A stretch of 64,000 nt of DNA from Actinoallomurus iriomotensis (GTDB lineage: Bacteria; Actinomycetota; Actinomycetes; Streptosporangiales; Streptosporangiaceae). The position numbers and the translations under genes are program-made. Location: positions 93,858 to 157,857 of the forward strand of contig NZ_BSTJ01000007.1 of NCBI RefSeq assembly GCF_030269445.1. The letters are read 5' to 3'. Positions 41,928 through 49,755 of the stretch are shown here, piece after piece (within the stretch, counting starts at the first letter, position 1; each line of letters opens with the position of its first letter). A model generated the notes under the pieces. It was not told the origin of the DNA and did no database searches. It saw only the letters and a list, made by a program, of their open reading frames with translations.

Positions 41928-42901
41928 GCCCGGTACATCCGGGCGAGCCGGTCCGCCGCCTCCGCCATGCGGGTGCGCAGTCGCGGAGGGTCGAGGACCT
42001 CCACCTCGGGGCCGAGCCGTAGCAGCATGTCATAGGCGACGTCGAGGGATTCGACGGGCAGCCGGGTGGTCACCCGCCCCTGCTCGTCGGGACTCCCGGC
42101 GGCCTCGTGTGCCTGTTCGAAGGCGGGTGGTTCGACGGCGAACCGCAACGTTCGCATCCCCCGCGGACTCAACCGGATGGTGACGTGCTCGGCCAGCAAC
42201 GAGGCGACGAACCGCGCGGTGTGCTCGGCCCAGAACCCCGGTAGGTCGAAGGACTCGTCACGGTCGAACGGCGTCTGAGCCGACTCGACGGCAACGATCC
42301 GGTCCACACGGTAGGTCCGGTAGTCCGTCCCCACCCGCCCCACGAGGTACCAGACACCCGCCTTGAGCACGAGCCCGTACGGATGCACCGTACGGGACAC
42401 CTCGCGGCCGTTCTCCCGGCCCCGGCGGTAGCGCAGCTCGACGGCCTGGTCCCGCCAGACCGCCTGGGCCAGGTCGGCCAGGAGCGGCGGCGGATCGGCG
42501 GCGGCGAACCAGCCGGGAACGTCCAGATGAAACCGTTGCCCGGCCCGCGCCGGGGCGTCGTGCAACGCGGCCGGTAGCGCCGCGATCACCTTCAGCCGCG
42601 CACCGGCGACGGCATCGGCCAGCCCCATCTCCTGGACCGGACCGGGAAGCCCGGAAAGGAACAGCGCCTCGGCCTCGGCGCGGCTCAGCCCGGTCAACCG
42701 GGTCCGATAGCCGCCGACCAGGCGGTAGCCGCCATTTCGGCCCTGCTCGGCGTAGACGGGCACGCCCGCCGCGGAGAGCGCCAGCACGTCCCGATACACC
42801 GTTCGCTCGGATACTTCCAGCTCGCGCGCCAACTCCGCGGCCGTCATCGCCTCACGAGACTGAAGCAGCAACACCAAGGAGATCAGCCGAGATACCCGCA
42901 T
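41918..42901 (-). CDS. WYL-domain (YafY-type) transcriptional regulator
   Basis: A 327-residue regulator with an N-terminal HTH (RVSRLISLVLLLQSREAMTA, SERTVYRDVLALSAAGVPV), a WYL ligand-binding domain with the literal WYL in GVWYLVGRVG, and a C-terminal WCX extension. These proteins bind nucleic acid-derived or small ligands and often repress their own gene. Start ATG 42901 matches the family N-terminus. The start codon lies inside a 36-bp near-perfect palindrome. Confidence 0.85.
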   Translation of the reverse strand: MRVSRLISLVLLLQSREAMTAAELARELEVSERTVYRDVLALSAAGVPVYAEQGRNGGYRLVGGYRTRLTGLSRAEAEALFLSGLPGPVQEMGLADAVAGARLKVIAALPAALHDAPARAGQRFHLDVPGWFAAADPPPLLADLAQAVWRDQAVELRYRRGRENGREVSRTVHPYGLVLKAGVWYLVGRVGTDYRTYRVDRIVAVESAQTPFDRDESFDLPGFWAEHTARFVASLLAEHVTIRLSPRGMRTLRFAVEPPAFEQAHEAAGSPDEQGRVTTRLPVESLDVAYDMLLRLGPEVEVLDPPRLRTRMAEAADRLARMYRAQR

Positions 42902-42931
42902 CCCCTCATCTTGTGAGATGAGGGGATGCGG
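42896..42931. promoter_or_regulatory. 36-bp palindrome over the WYL start codon
   Basis: Perfect 16-bp arms (42896-42911 with 42916-42931) and a 4-nt centre. The start codon at 42899-42901 lies in one arm. It could be an autorepressor operator, or an RNA hairpin that hides the start codon. Confidence 0.65.
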
Positions 42932-43013
42932 TACTCGTCCGGGCCGGCGGAACCGGCAGCCGTACACGGCGGAAGGCGTTGACCGGTGCCGGCGCGTACC
43001 GTCCCTCCACGGG

Positions 43014-43613
43014 TCAGCCGATCCGCTCCGGCGAGCGGCGTCCGCGGCGCCATCTGCGGACTCTTCGTATCAGCCGCCATCCGATCAGGGCGAACACGAT
43101 CAGGACCAGGATGACGAGCGCCGGGACCAGCACCGCGATGAGGCTCATCCCCAGTGACATCGCGTCTTCCGCCGCGCTCACGAAGGGCGTGCCGAGCCCG
43201 ACCGTGCCGGCGTTGATGACGGGACGCGCACCGGCCTTGGTGAGGTGCACGCACAGTGCGACGACGATGCCGAGCACCCAGCCCACCCAGGGATGACCGG
43301 CCATCCATGCGGAGTGGTCGACCTTCGCCGCCGCGTCCGACGCGGCGAAGACGGCACCGCCGGCCGCGGGCCGTACGAACGTCTGGATCGCGTCGTTGAC
43401 ATGGTCGACGACGGCGACCTTGTCGAGCACGACCTCCGCGGCGAGCAGGATCACCACGGCCGTGAGCGCCCATCCGTTGCTCATCCACGCGAACTGGTGC
43501 GGCAGCGCGATCGCGTCGGTGAAGCGGGCGAGCAGACCGACCACCAGGATCGGGATATAGGCGTTCAGACCGGCCGATGCGGACAGGCCGAGCCCGGTCA
43601 GGGTCGCGAACAT
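43014..43613 (-). CDS. DUF4126 membrane protein
   Basis: A 199-residue protein with four or five TM helices, starting FATLTGLGLSASAGLNAYIP, typical of DUF4126, and a basic cytoplasmic C-terminus (RRVRRWRRGRR). Function unknown. I chose ATG 43613, where the family sequence starts; an upstream in-frame ATG (43673) is the alternative. Confidence 0.8.
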   Translation of the reverse strand: MFATLTGLGLSASAGLNAYIPILVVGLLARFTDAIALPHQFAWMSNGWALTAVVILLAAEVVLDKVAVVDHVNDAIQTFVRPAAGGAVFAASDAAAKVDHSAWMAGHPWVGWVLGIVVALCVHLTKAGARPVINAGTVGLGTPFVSAAEDAMSLGMSLIAVLVPALVILVLIVFALIGWRLIRRVRRWRRGRRSPERIG

Positions 43614-43728
43614 GCCAGTTAAGACGTCGCCGACAGGAAGGAAGGTTCCTCCGGGAACCCACGGCCCTGTCACGAGCGTCGATCTAGCGGGCGTACAGGA
43701 CTATTTTTCGTGTCGGGAAGGCAGGGGT

Positions 43729-44837
43729 ATGGCAGCGCTGTGGCGCCGGATTCGTACGCGGCGTGGAGCCCTTGTCGCCCTTCCTCTCGCATTGACGCTG
43801 CTGGCCGCGGTCGTCGCGGTGCCGGTCGGGCTGTCGCAGCGATGCCGGGTCTTCGGGCAGGGCTGCCGGACGCCGCGCCCGCGGCCCAAGCCGCAGCCCC
43901 GGGCGCTCACCCCGCTGGAGGCCGCCACGCGCGGCGGGTACGTCGCTCTCGGCGACTCCTATTCCTCCGGCGAGGGCGCCTGGAATCCGAGCTCCGACCG
44001 CGCGTACGTCAACGGTGGCGCGGAGAGCTGCCACCGCTCGCGACAGTCCTACTTCCCGACGGTCTCGCAGGCGTACAGGTTCGCCAAGACCGGGGGCTTC
44101 TGGGCGTGCAGCGGCGCGCGCACCGAGAACCTGCTGAACGTCGGAAACGCGCCCGGCACCGCGTCGTCGAACAGCACCAGCGGATGCAGGTTGCCGTCGC
44201 CGGCGTGGAAGACGCGCGCGGTGAGCCCCCGCAGCTCGACCGGCTGACGGCCGACACCAGCCTCGTGACGCTCAGCATCGGCGGCAATGACATCGGCTTC
44301 TCGGAGATCGTCGAGAGGTGCGTCGTGAAGCTGCCCTGGTCGTCGGCGTGCCGCGCCCAGGACACCGACATCCGCACGCGGATGGCCGCGTTGCCCACGT
44401 CGCTCCGCTCGGCCCTCGACGGAATCGCTCAGCGGGCGCCGTACGCGCGGGTCCTCGTGCTCGGCTACCCGCGGCCGTTCCCGGTCGCGCCGCAGCGGTC
44501 CGTCGACAACATCGGCGCCGCCGACCAGGGGTTCCTCAACGGGGTCGTGCACGATCTCGACAACACGATCTACCTCGCCGCGCGGGACGCCGACCGGCGT
44601 CTCGTCGCGGCGCGGAAGCCGGGCAGCGTGGAGTTCGTGGACACGTACCAGGCGTTCACCGGCCACGAACTCGGCACCGGGCAGCCGTACCTCAACGCGC
44701 TCGACCTCAGCGTCAGCGAGTTCGTGGCGACCCGCAGCTTTCATCCGAACCCACTCGGATACCAGAGGTTCGGGGAGCTGACGAACCGGCAGATCCAGGC
44801 GGGGCCGGGCCGGCAGATCTACCAGTGGCGGCAGTGA
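43729..44837 (+). pseudogene. Secreted SGNH/GDSL lipase-like hydrolase, frameshifted
   Basis: The gene reads in one frame from ATG 43729 (TM/signal at about residues 12-35, then the GDSL-type block YVALGDSYSSGEG and FWACSGARTENLL). It then continues in another frame with PPQLDRLTADTSLVTLSIGGNDIGF, the final catalytic segment SFHPNPLGYQRFGEL and the stop at 44837. Block II GNDIG and the Asp/His pair are intact only in the second frame. The switch lies between about 44150 and 44220 and needs a net one-base loss (or two-base gain). It is a recent pseudogene, a sequence error, or less likely programmed shifting. Confidence 0.75.
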
Positions 44838-44854
44838 CTCCGTCGCGGTCCGGC

Positions 44855-45868
44855 TTACGAGCAGGCCGCCTCGGCGAACGCCTCGAGCTCGCCGGGGACG
44901 TCCGGACCGGCCGGGACGTACACGACCTCGGTCACGCCGGCGGTGCCGACCTCGTCGAACCGGGCGGCGATGGACGCGGCGTCACCTGTCCAGCCGTACT
45001 TGAGGATCGCCGGTCCCGCCGCGGTGACGAGGGGACGGTCGCGTTCGGTCAGCCGGGAAAGGTGACCCTGATGGGCGATGAGGTGGCGTTGGCCCTCGGG
45101 CCGCGCGGCTTCGATCGCGGCACGCCACTCCTTGCCGCCGGGTATGGCGTCGACGGCCTCCCCGGCGCTCTGCCACGTGGCGTGAACGATGCTGGCATAG
45201 CCGGGGCCGGCGGCCTCGATGACGCGAGGGCTGGTGTGATCCTCACCCGGCCGCAGGACCGTGCCGAACCTGAGCAGCGCGCACTCCGCCCAGTCGAGGC
45301 GGGAGCCACGATCACCTTCCGGCGGCATGCCGGTCATGACGACGCGTGGCACATCGAGGTCCCGTGCGGTGGCGAATCCCTTCGGGCCTGAGGCCGCCAC
45401 CCACAGGGGCACGTCGATCGGCCGCGGAGGTCCGAGGCCGGGAAGGTGCATCATCTGCCCCGGCCGGCCGTCGATGTCGACGACCTCGCCGCTGAGCAGC
45501 GCCCGCACCTGCCGGACATGGCGGGCGAGGTCGGCCCAGGTGATGGGCTTCGTTCCCAGGGCGTGCCGGGCCGTGTAGCCGGTCCCGAAGGCGACGGCCA
45601 ACCGGCCGGGCGCGAGCTCGTGAACGGAGCCGATGGCCGACGCGGTCACCATCGGGTGCCGCAGGCTCGGTACGGCCACGCCGGTGGCGAGCCCGATCCG
45701 ATCGGTCTCGGCCGCGATGCGCGCGAGCGCCACCCACATGTCGCCGTGAAGCGCCGGTGAGTCGAACAGCCAGACACGCTGGTAGCCGAGCCGCTCGGCG
45801 AGCCTGGCCCGGCCGACGACATCGGCCGTCGGCGGGAGCGCGCAGGAGTAGCCGGGGCGGTGCGTCAT
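44855..45868 (-). CDS. LLM-class F420-dependent oxidoreductase
   Basis: A 337-residue TIM-barrel protein of the luciferase-like monooxygenase family, most of whose actinomycete members use F420. Visible are RLAERLGYQRVWLFDSP, the IGLATGVAVPSLRHPMVTA barrel strand, and VPLWVAASGPKGFATA. Start ATG 45868 overlaps the stop of the VOC gene (ATGA). The pair is divergent from a TetR regulator. Confidence 0.85.
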   Translation of the reverse strand: MTHRPGYSCALPPTADVVGRARLAERLGYQRVWLFDSPALHGDMWVALARIAAETDRIGLATGVAVPSLRHPMVTASAIGSVHELAPGRLAVAFGTGYTARHALGTKPITWADLARHVRQVRALLSGEVVDIDGRPGQMMHLPGLGPPRPIDVPLWVAASGPKGFATARDLDVPRVVMTGMPPEGDRGSRLDWAECALLRFGTVLRPGEDHTSPRVIEAAGPGYASIVHATWQSAGEAVDAIPGGKEWRAAIEAARPEGQRHLIAHQGHLSRLTERDRPLVTAAGPAILKYGWTGDAASIAARFDEVGTAGVTEVVYVPAGPDVPGELEAFAEAACS

Positions 45869-46239
45869 GACCTGCTCGCGGCGGGAGCGTGTTCCCACAG
45901 GGCGATCGTGGCGCCTTCGGGATCCTCGATGACGATCACGGAACCGGCCGGCAGGTCCACCCGCGGCCGCACGATGGTCGCGCCGAGCTCCGTCGCACGC
46001 TCGACGGCGTCCTGCAGGTCGGTGACCAGCGCGTACGGAATCCACTGCGGCCGGCGATCGTCGCCGTCGGCGAGCTGCGTGACGCCTCCCCACGGGCCGT
46101 CGGCGTCGACGAACATCGGAACGGTGACGGGTCCGGCCGGGACGTCGGCGACCGTCCAGCCGAACAACTCGGCGTAGAAACGCCGCGAGACCTCAAGGTC
46201 GCCGGTCCGGAGGTCCATGAAGAAGAACGGTTGGGCCAC
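45865..46239 (-). CDS. VOC-family (glyoxalase-like) protein
   Basis: A 124-residue protein with the vicinal-oxygen-chelate fold pattern: FFFMDLRTGDLEVSRRFYAELFGW at the N-terminus (split motif), and EDPEGATIALWEH at the C-terminus. Such proteins include glyoxalases, dioxygenases and resistance proteins. GTG 46239 with AGAGG 5 nt upstream. First gene of a two-gene operon. Confidence 0.85.
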   Translation of the reverse strand: MAQPFFFMDLRTGDLEVSRRFYAELFGWTVADVPAGPVTVPMFVDADGPWGGVTQLADGDDRRPQWIPYALVTDLQDAVERATELGATIVRPRVDLPAGSVIVIEDPEGATIALWEHAPAASRS

Positions 46240-46284
46240 GACTGCCTCTCTTCGTCGGTGCGGTGCCGTCCGCACACGTAAATC

Positions 46285-46319
46285 AGGACATGCGTCCCGA
46301 ACATTAGGACACGCGTCCT
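46285..46319. promoter_or_regulatory. Double TetR operator
   Basis: Two copies of AGGACAYGCGTCCY (46285-46298 and 46306-46319), centres 21 bp apart, two helical turns, lie between the VOC and TetR genes. Each copy is a dyad with AGGAC/GTCC arms. It is the likely binding site of the adjacent TetR regulator and covers both promoters. Confidence 0.6.
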
Positions 46320-46351
46320 GATAACGCAACGAGCGAGTACGCTCCTGCCTC

Positions 46352-46984
46352 ATGGGGTCATCCTCGGAAAGCCGGGCGAGGCGGTGGTCGCCGAATCAGC
46401 GCGCCAAGCAGGAGCAGATCATCGAAGCGGCCAAGGAGGTCCTGGCGCGCGACGGCCTGGCCGCGTGCACGGCGCGCGCGGTGGCCGACGCCAGCCCGCT
46501 GACCAAGAGCGCGATCCACTACTACTTCGATGACATGGACGAGATCATCGACGGTGCGATGGCGCGTCACATGAGCGGGTGCCTCGACCGCATCCGCGCG
46601 GCCGCGGACGAGCACGAGCGGCCGGTCGACCGCTTCTGGGCCGCTGTCCGGACGTACCTGGAGATATTCGCCGAGCGGCCGAACGCGGCACTGCTGTGGT
46701 TCAGCTACTGGGTGGACGTGGGACAGAAGTCCCGTCTCGAGCCGATCGATCGGATGCACCAGGCGATGATCGGTGTGCTTCGCGACCTGCTGGCCGACAT
46801 CCCGGTCGACGACCCGCCCGGGCGTGCCCACGCGCTGTTCTCGTACCTGCTCGGCACCCTCATGCAGCAGGCCGTACGTCCGCTGCCGTTCGCCGAGTTG
46901 ATGCCGGAGATCGCGAGCGTGTGCCGCCTGGACTCCGCCGGTTCCGGAGAAGGCCGGGCCGCGCAGGTGCCGCCCGAGCGCTGA
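46352..46984 (+). CDS. TetR-family regulator
   Basis: A 210-residue regulator with an N-terminal HTH (QEQIIEAAKEVLARDGL, VADASPLTKSAIHYYFDDMD) and a helical ligand domain. It is divergent from the VOC/LLM operon, with a double operator between them. Likely repressor of that operon. Confidence 0.9.
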   Translation: MGSSSESRARRWSPNQRAKQEQIIEAAKEVLARDGLAACTARAVADASPLTKSAIHYYFDDMDEIIDGAMARHMSGCLDRIRAAADEHERPVDRFWAAVRTYLEIFAERPNAALLWFSYWVDVGQKSRLEPIDRMHQAMIGVLRDLLADIPVDDPPGRAHALFSYLLGTLMQQAVRPLPFAELMPEIASVCRLDSAGSGEGRAAQVPPER

Positions 46985-47126
46985 GTTCCGCGTGGGAGCG
47001 GACGATCGGAACGCCGGGCTCGCGTACGGAGCTGCGCACCGGCGACGAACCCCGTCCGGCCGGAGGGCGTCCCAACCAGAGCGGGATTCGACGGCGGTGC
47101 GCAGACCTCGTCCGGTGCCCGCCCTG

Positions 47127-47176
47127 CAAGCGTCGGGCTAAGGCGGCCACTCCCACATGGGGACTATGCACTATCC
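47127..47176. promoter_or_regulatory. Conserved 50-bp element, copy 2
   Basis: Same 50 bp as at 39154-39203 with 39 identities and no gap. Here the dyad is complete: GGGA-CTA-TGCA-CTA-TCCC at 47160-47177. Copy 2 lies in the 275-nt gap between the TetR gene and the end of the aldehyde dehydrogenase gene. No small gene like that of copy 1 follows it. Confidence 0.5.
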
Positions 47177-47259
47177 CGGGGCCTCAGGTGGGGCCTTAGA
47201 CCAAGACATGGGACAAAAGTGCCGGGGCCGCCGCGTCCGAAGGCACGGCGGCCAGGGCG

Positions 47260-48759
47260 TCACTTGTAGCGTTTCCCGTGCAGCAGGTTGACCAGCTGCA
47301 GCGCCCTGGCCATGTCCTTGTCGCTGCGCTGGAACGAGGTCAGGTTCATCGACGAGAACCGCTGCCGCGTGATCGACTTCGCGCGGGCGAACTCGCGGAG
47401 GCCGTCCGCGCCGTGGATGCGGCCGAAGCCCGAGTCGCCGACTCCGCCGAACGGCAGCGCGGGGATGGCCGCGAAGGCGATCACCCCGTTGATGGAGGTC
47501 ATGCCGCTGCGCAGGCGCCGTGCGGCGTTCATCGCGGCCGACCTGCTGCCCGAGAAGATCGTGCCCGCCAGGCCGTACGGGGTCGCGTTGGCGCGGGCGA
47601 CGGCCTCGTCCACGCTCTTGACCCGGTGCACGGTGATGGTCGGCCCGAACGTCTCCTCGCACACCGCCGACGAGTCGTCCGGCACGTCGAGGAGGATCAC
47701 CGGCTCGACGTACGGCTCCTTCACCGACGAGGGGCCGCCGACGACGGCCTTGCCGCCCTGGGCGACCGCGTCGTCGATGTGGCGCTTGATGATGCCGAGC
47801 TGGCCCGGCATGGTGATCGGTCCGTACGACGCGCCGCGGTCCTCGCCGGGGCGCAGGGCCCGCGCCTGCTCGGTCAGCCTGTCGACGAACGTCTCGTACA
47901 CGCTGTCCACCACGTAGACGCGTTCGACTCCCACGCACGTCTGGCCGGCGTTCGACATCGCGCCCCACAGCGCGGCGTCCGCGGCGCCGTCGACGTCCGC
48001 GTCGGCGTCGACGATGAAGGCGTCCTTGCCCCCGCACTCGGCCACGATCGGGGTGAGGCGCTCGGCGCAGGCGGCCATCACCTTGCGAGCGGTCGGCGTC
48101 GAGCCGGTGAAGGCGATCTTGTCCACGGCGCCGCCGGCCAGCGCCGCGCCGGTCTCGCCGAAGCCGGTCACGACCTGCAGGACCGGCTGCTCGGGCACGA
48201 CGCTCGCGACGATCTCGGCGAGCAGCGTCGCGACACCGGGGGTGTACTCCGACGGCTTGAACACCACGGCGTTGCCCGCCGCCAGGGCGTACCCGATCGA
48301 GCCCATCGGCGTGAACAGCGGATAGTTCCACGGTCCGATGACGCCGACGACGCCGAGCGGCTGGTACTCCAGGACGGCCTTCTGGTTGATCGACAACAGG
48401 CCGGGGAACAGCCGGCGCGGCCCGAGGACCTTCTCCGCCTTCCGCGCGGCCCAGTCGAGGTGGGTGATGGCCAGCACCACCTCGAGCTGCGCGTCCTCGA
48501 TCGGCTTGCCGGTCTCCCGGTGGATGAGGGTGGCGACCCGGTTGAGCGACCGCGTGAGCGCGCCCTTGACGTTCAGCAGGCGGATCCGGCGTTCCTTCCA
48601 TCCCAGGCCGGCCCACCACACGGCCGCGTCGCGAGCGCGTTCGATCGCGGCGTCGACCGCCTCCTTCCCGTGGACCGGATGCTCGCCGACGATCTCGCCG
48701 GTCGCCGGGCTGAGGGACTGGAAGCTCTCCGTGGTCTCGGCATCCATGGTCGCTGTCAT
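47260..48759 (-). CDS. Aldehyde dehydrogenase
   Basis: NAD(P)-dependent oxidation of an aldehyde to acid. The 499-residue protein has PWNYPLF (substrate entry), the FTGSTPTARKV motif, the general-base Glu in VAECGGKD, catalytic Cys in NAGQTCVGVERV, and CEETFGPTITV. Closest in style to succinate-semialdehyde/aliphatic ALDH of class 3. Start set at ATG 48759 (GGTGG before it); the ORF may begin at GTG 48768. Confidence 0.9.
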   Translation of the reverse strand: MTATMDAETTESFQSLSPATGEIVGEHPVHGKEAVDAAIERARDAAVWWAGLGWKERRIRLLNVKGALTRSLNRVATLIHRETGKPIEDAQLEVVLAITHLDWAARKAEKVLGPRRLFPGLLSINQKAVLEYQPLGVVGVIGPWNYPLFTPMGSIGYALAAGNAVVFKPSEYTPGVATLLAEIVASVVPEQPVLQVVTGFGETGAALAGGAVDKIAFTGSTPTARKVMAACAERLTPIVAECGGKDAFIVDADADVDGAADAALWGAMSNAGQTCVGVERVYVVDSVYETFVDRLTEQARALRPGEDRGASYGPITMPGQLGIIKRHIDDAVAQGGKAVVGGPSSVKEPYVEPVILLDVPDDSSAVCEETFGPTITVHRVKSVDEAVARANATPYGLAGTIFSGSRSAAMNAARRLRSGMTSINGVIAFAAIPALPFGGVGDSGFGRIHGADGLREFARAKSITRQRFSSMNLTSFQRSDKDMARALQLVNLLHGKRYK

Positions 48760-48768
48760 CGCCACCAC

Positions 48769-49086
48769 CCACTAGAAGGAGATTCTGTTGTTCGTAAAAT
48801 TACCGCAACCGATCCGGCCTGGCCTGGCTGTTCCGGGCCCCGGCCGGAGCAACGTACGCCCCAGGCATCACGCGTTTCCCCACCGTGACGGCGAGAAGCG
48901 AGAATGTGGCCCGTATCACATCCCAGGGTCGCTGACCAGGGCTTTTGTCTTGCTACGTTGCGATAAATCTTGCGGTTCACCCCCGAGTCACCCGCAAGTC
49001 CTCGGTTGAGCACATCCCTCGTGCCGTAGATCGTCTTCTCTCCGTCCCCTGATCCCGGATGCGGCGGGAAGCCAAGGAGTGCCCTC
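48769..49086. promoter_or_regulatory. ALDH-CHAP intergenic region
   Basis: This region separates the divergent ALDH and CHAP genes. It holds a 7-bp hairpin (48969-48975 with 48992-48998) in the leader of the CHAP gene and an AAGGAG ribosome site 7 nt before its GTG. I looked for the conserved blocks of the ydaO/c-di-AMP riboswitch, common before cell-wall hydrolases of actinomycetes, and could not place them. Confidence 0.3.
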
Positions 49087-49755
49087 GTGTCCCTTTCCCC
49101 CCGATACGCAGCGATCCCCCTCCGCGAGCGTCTCGCCGACCCGTTCCGCGGGCGTCTCGCCATGCCGCTGCGCGGGCGCCTCGCCGTCGTCGTCGCCGGC
49201 GTCATGGCGTTCGTCGCGGCCGTGACCATCGTGATCGCGGCGGTCGTCGGGATCCAGCGCCCCCTCCCCACCGCCGCCGACGCGCTGAAGGTCGCCGTCT
49301 CCCAGGTCGGCACCACGGAGAACGCCGCCGGCGGCAGCAAGTTCAACGAGTGGTTCATGTCCTCGCCGTACGCCCGCGCCGGCGTGGAGCGGGACGGCGG
49401 GTCGGTCGGCGACTACGCGAACGCCAGCTGGTGCGACATGTTCGTGTCCTGGGTGGGAGTCCAGGCCGGCGTCAAGGGGATGGGCGGCGACGCGTTCACC
49501 CCGTCGCACGCCCGGTGGTTCCAGGACCAGGGCCGCTGGGGGACCGTCCCCAAGCCCGGCGCGGTCGTGTTCTTCTCCTGGAGCGGGAGCAGGTCGATCG
49601 GCGACATCGACCACGTCGGCATGGTCATCAAGGACAACCACGACGGCACCATCCGCACCGTCGAGGGCAACACGGACGACGCCGTGAAGATCCGCACCCG
49701 GAGCACCGACAACGTCGTCGGCTACGGCTACCCCGAGTACGGCCACCAGAGCTAG
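49087..49755 (+). CDS. Membrane-anchored CHAP-domain amidase/peptidase
   Basis: A 222-residue protein with an N-terminal cytoplasmic arginine-rich part containing three RxRLA units, one TM helix (about 33-55), and an extracellular CHAP domain with catalytic C116 (ASWCDMFVSW) and H176 (IDHVGMV). CHAP domains cut peptidoglycan peptides or amide links. The stop codon shares CTAG with the stop of the large conflict-type protein on the other strand. Confidence 0.85.
   Translation: MSLSPRYAAIPLRERLADPFRGRLAMPLRGRLAVVVAGVMAFVAAVTIVIAAVVGIQRPLPTAADALKVAVSQVGTTENAAGGSKFNEWFMSSPYARAGVERDGGSVGDYANASWCDMFVSWVGVQAGVKGMGGDAFTPSHARWFQDQGRWGTVPKPGAVVFFSWSGSRSIGDIDHVGMVIKDNHDGTIRTVEGNTDDAVKIRTRSTDNVVGYGYPEYGHQS

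Noticed and set aside
46860..47171. 103-codon minus ORF under the second 50-bp element
   Set aside because: Arg/Pro/Ser-rich shadow without ribosome site and overlapping the TetR gene end.
48900..49086. ydaO-type (c-di-AMP) riboswitch before the CHAP gene
   Set aside because: Such riboswitches often precede cell-wall hydrolases in actinomycetes, but I could not place their conserved blocks. Only a short hairpin is visible. A covariance-model search would decide.
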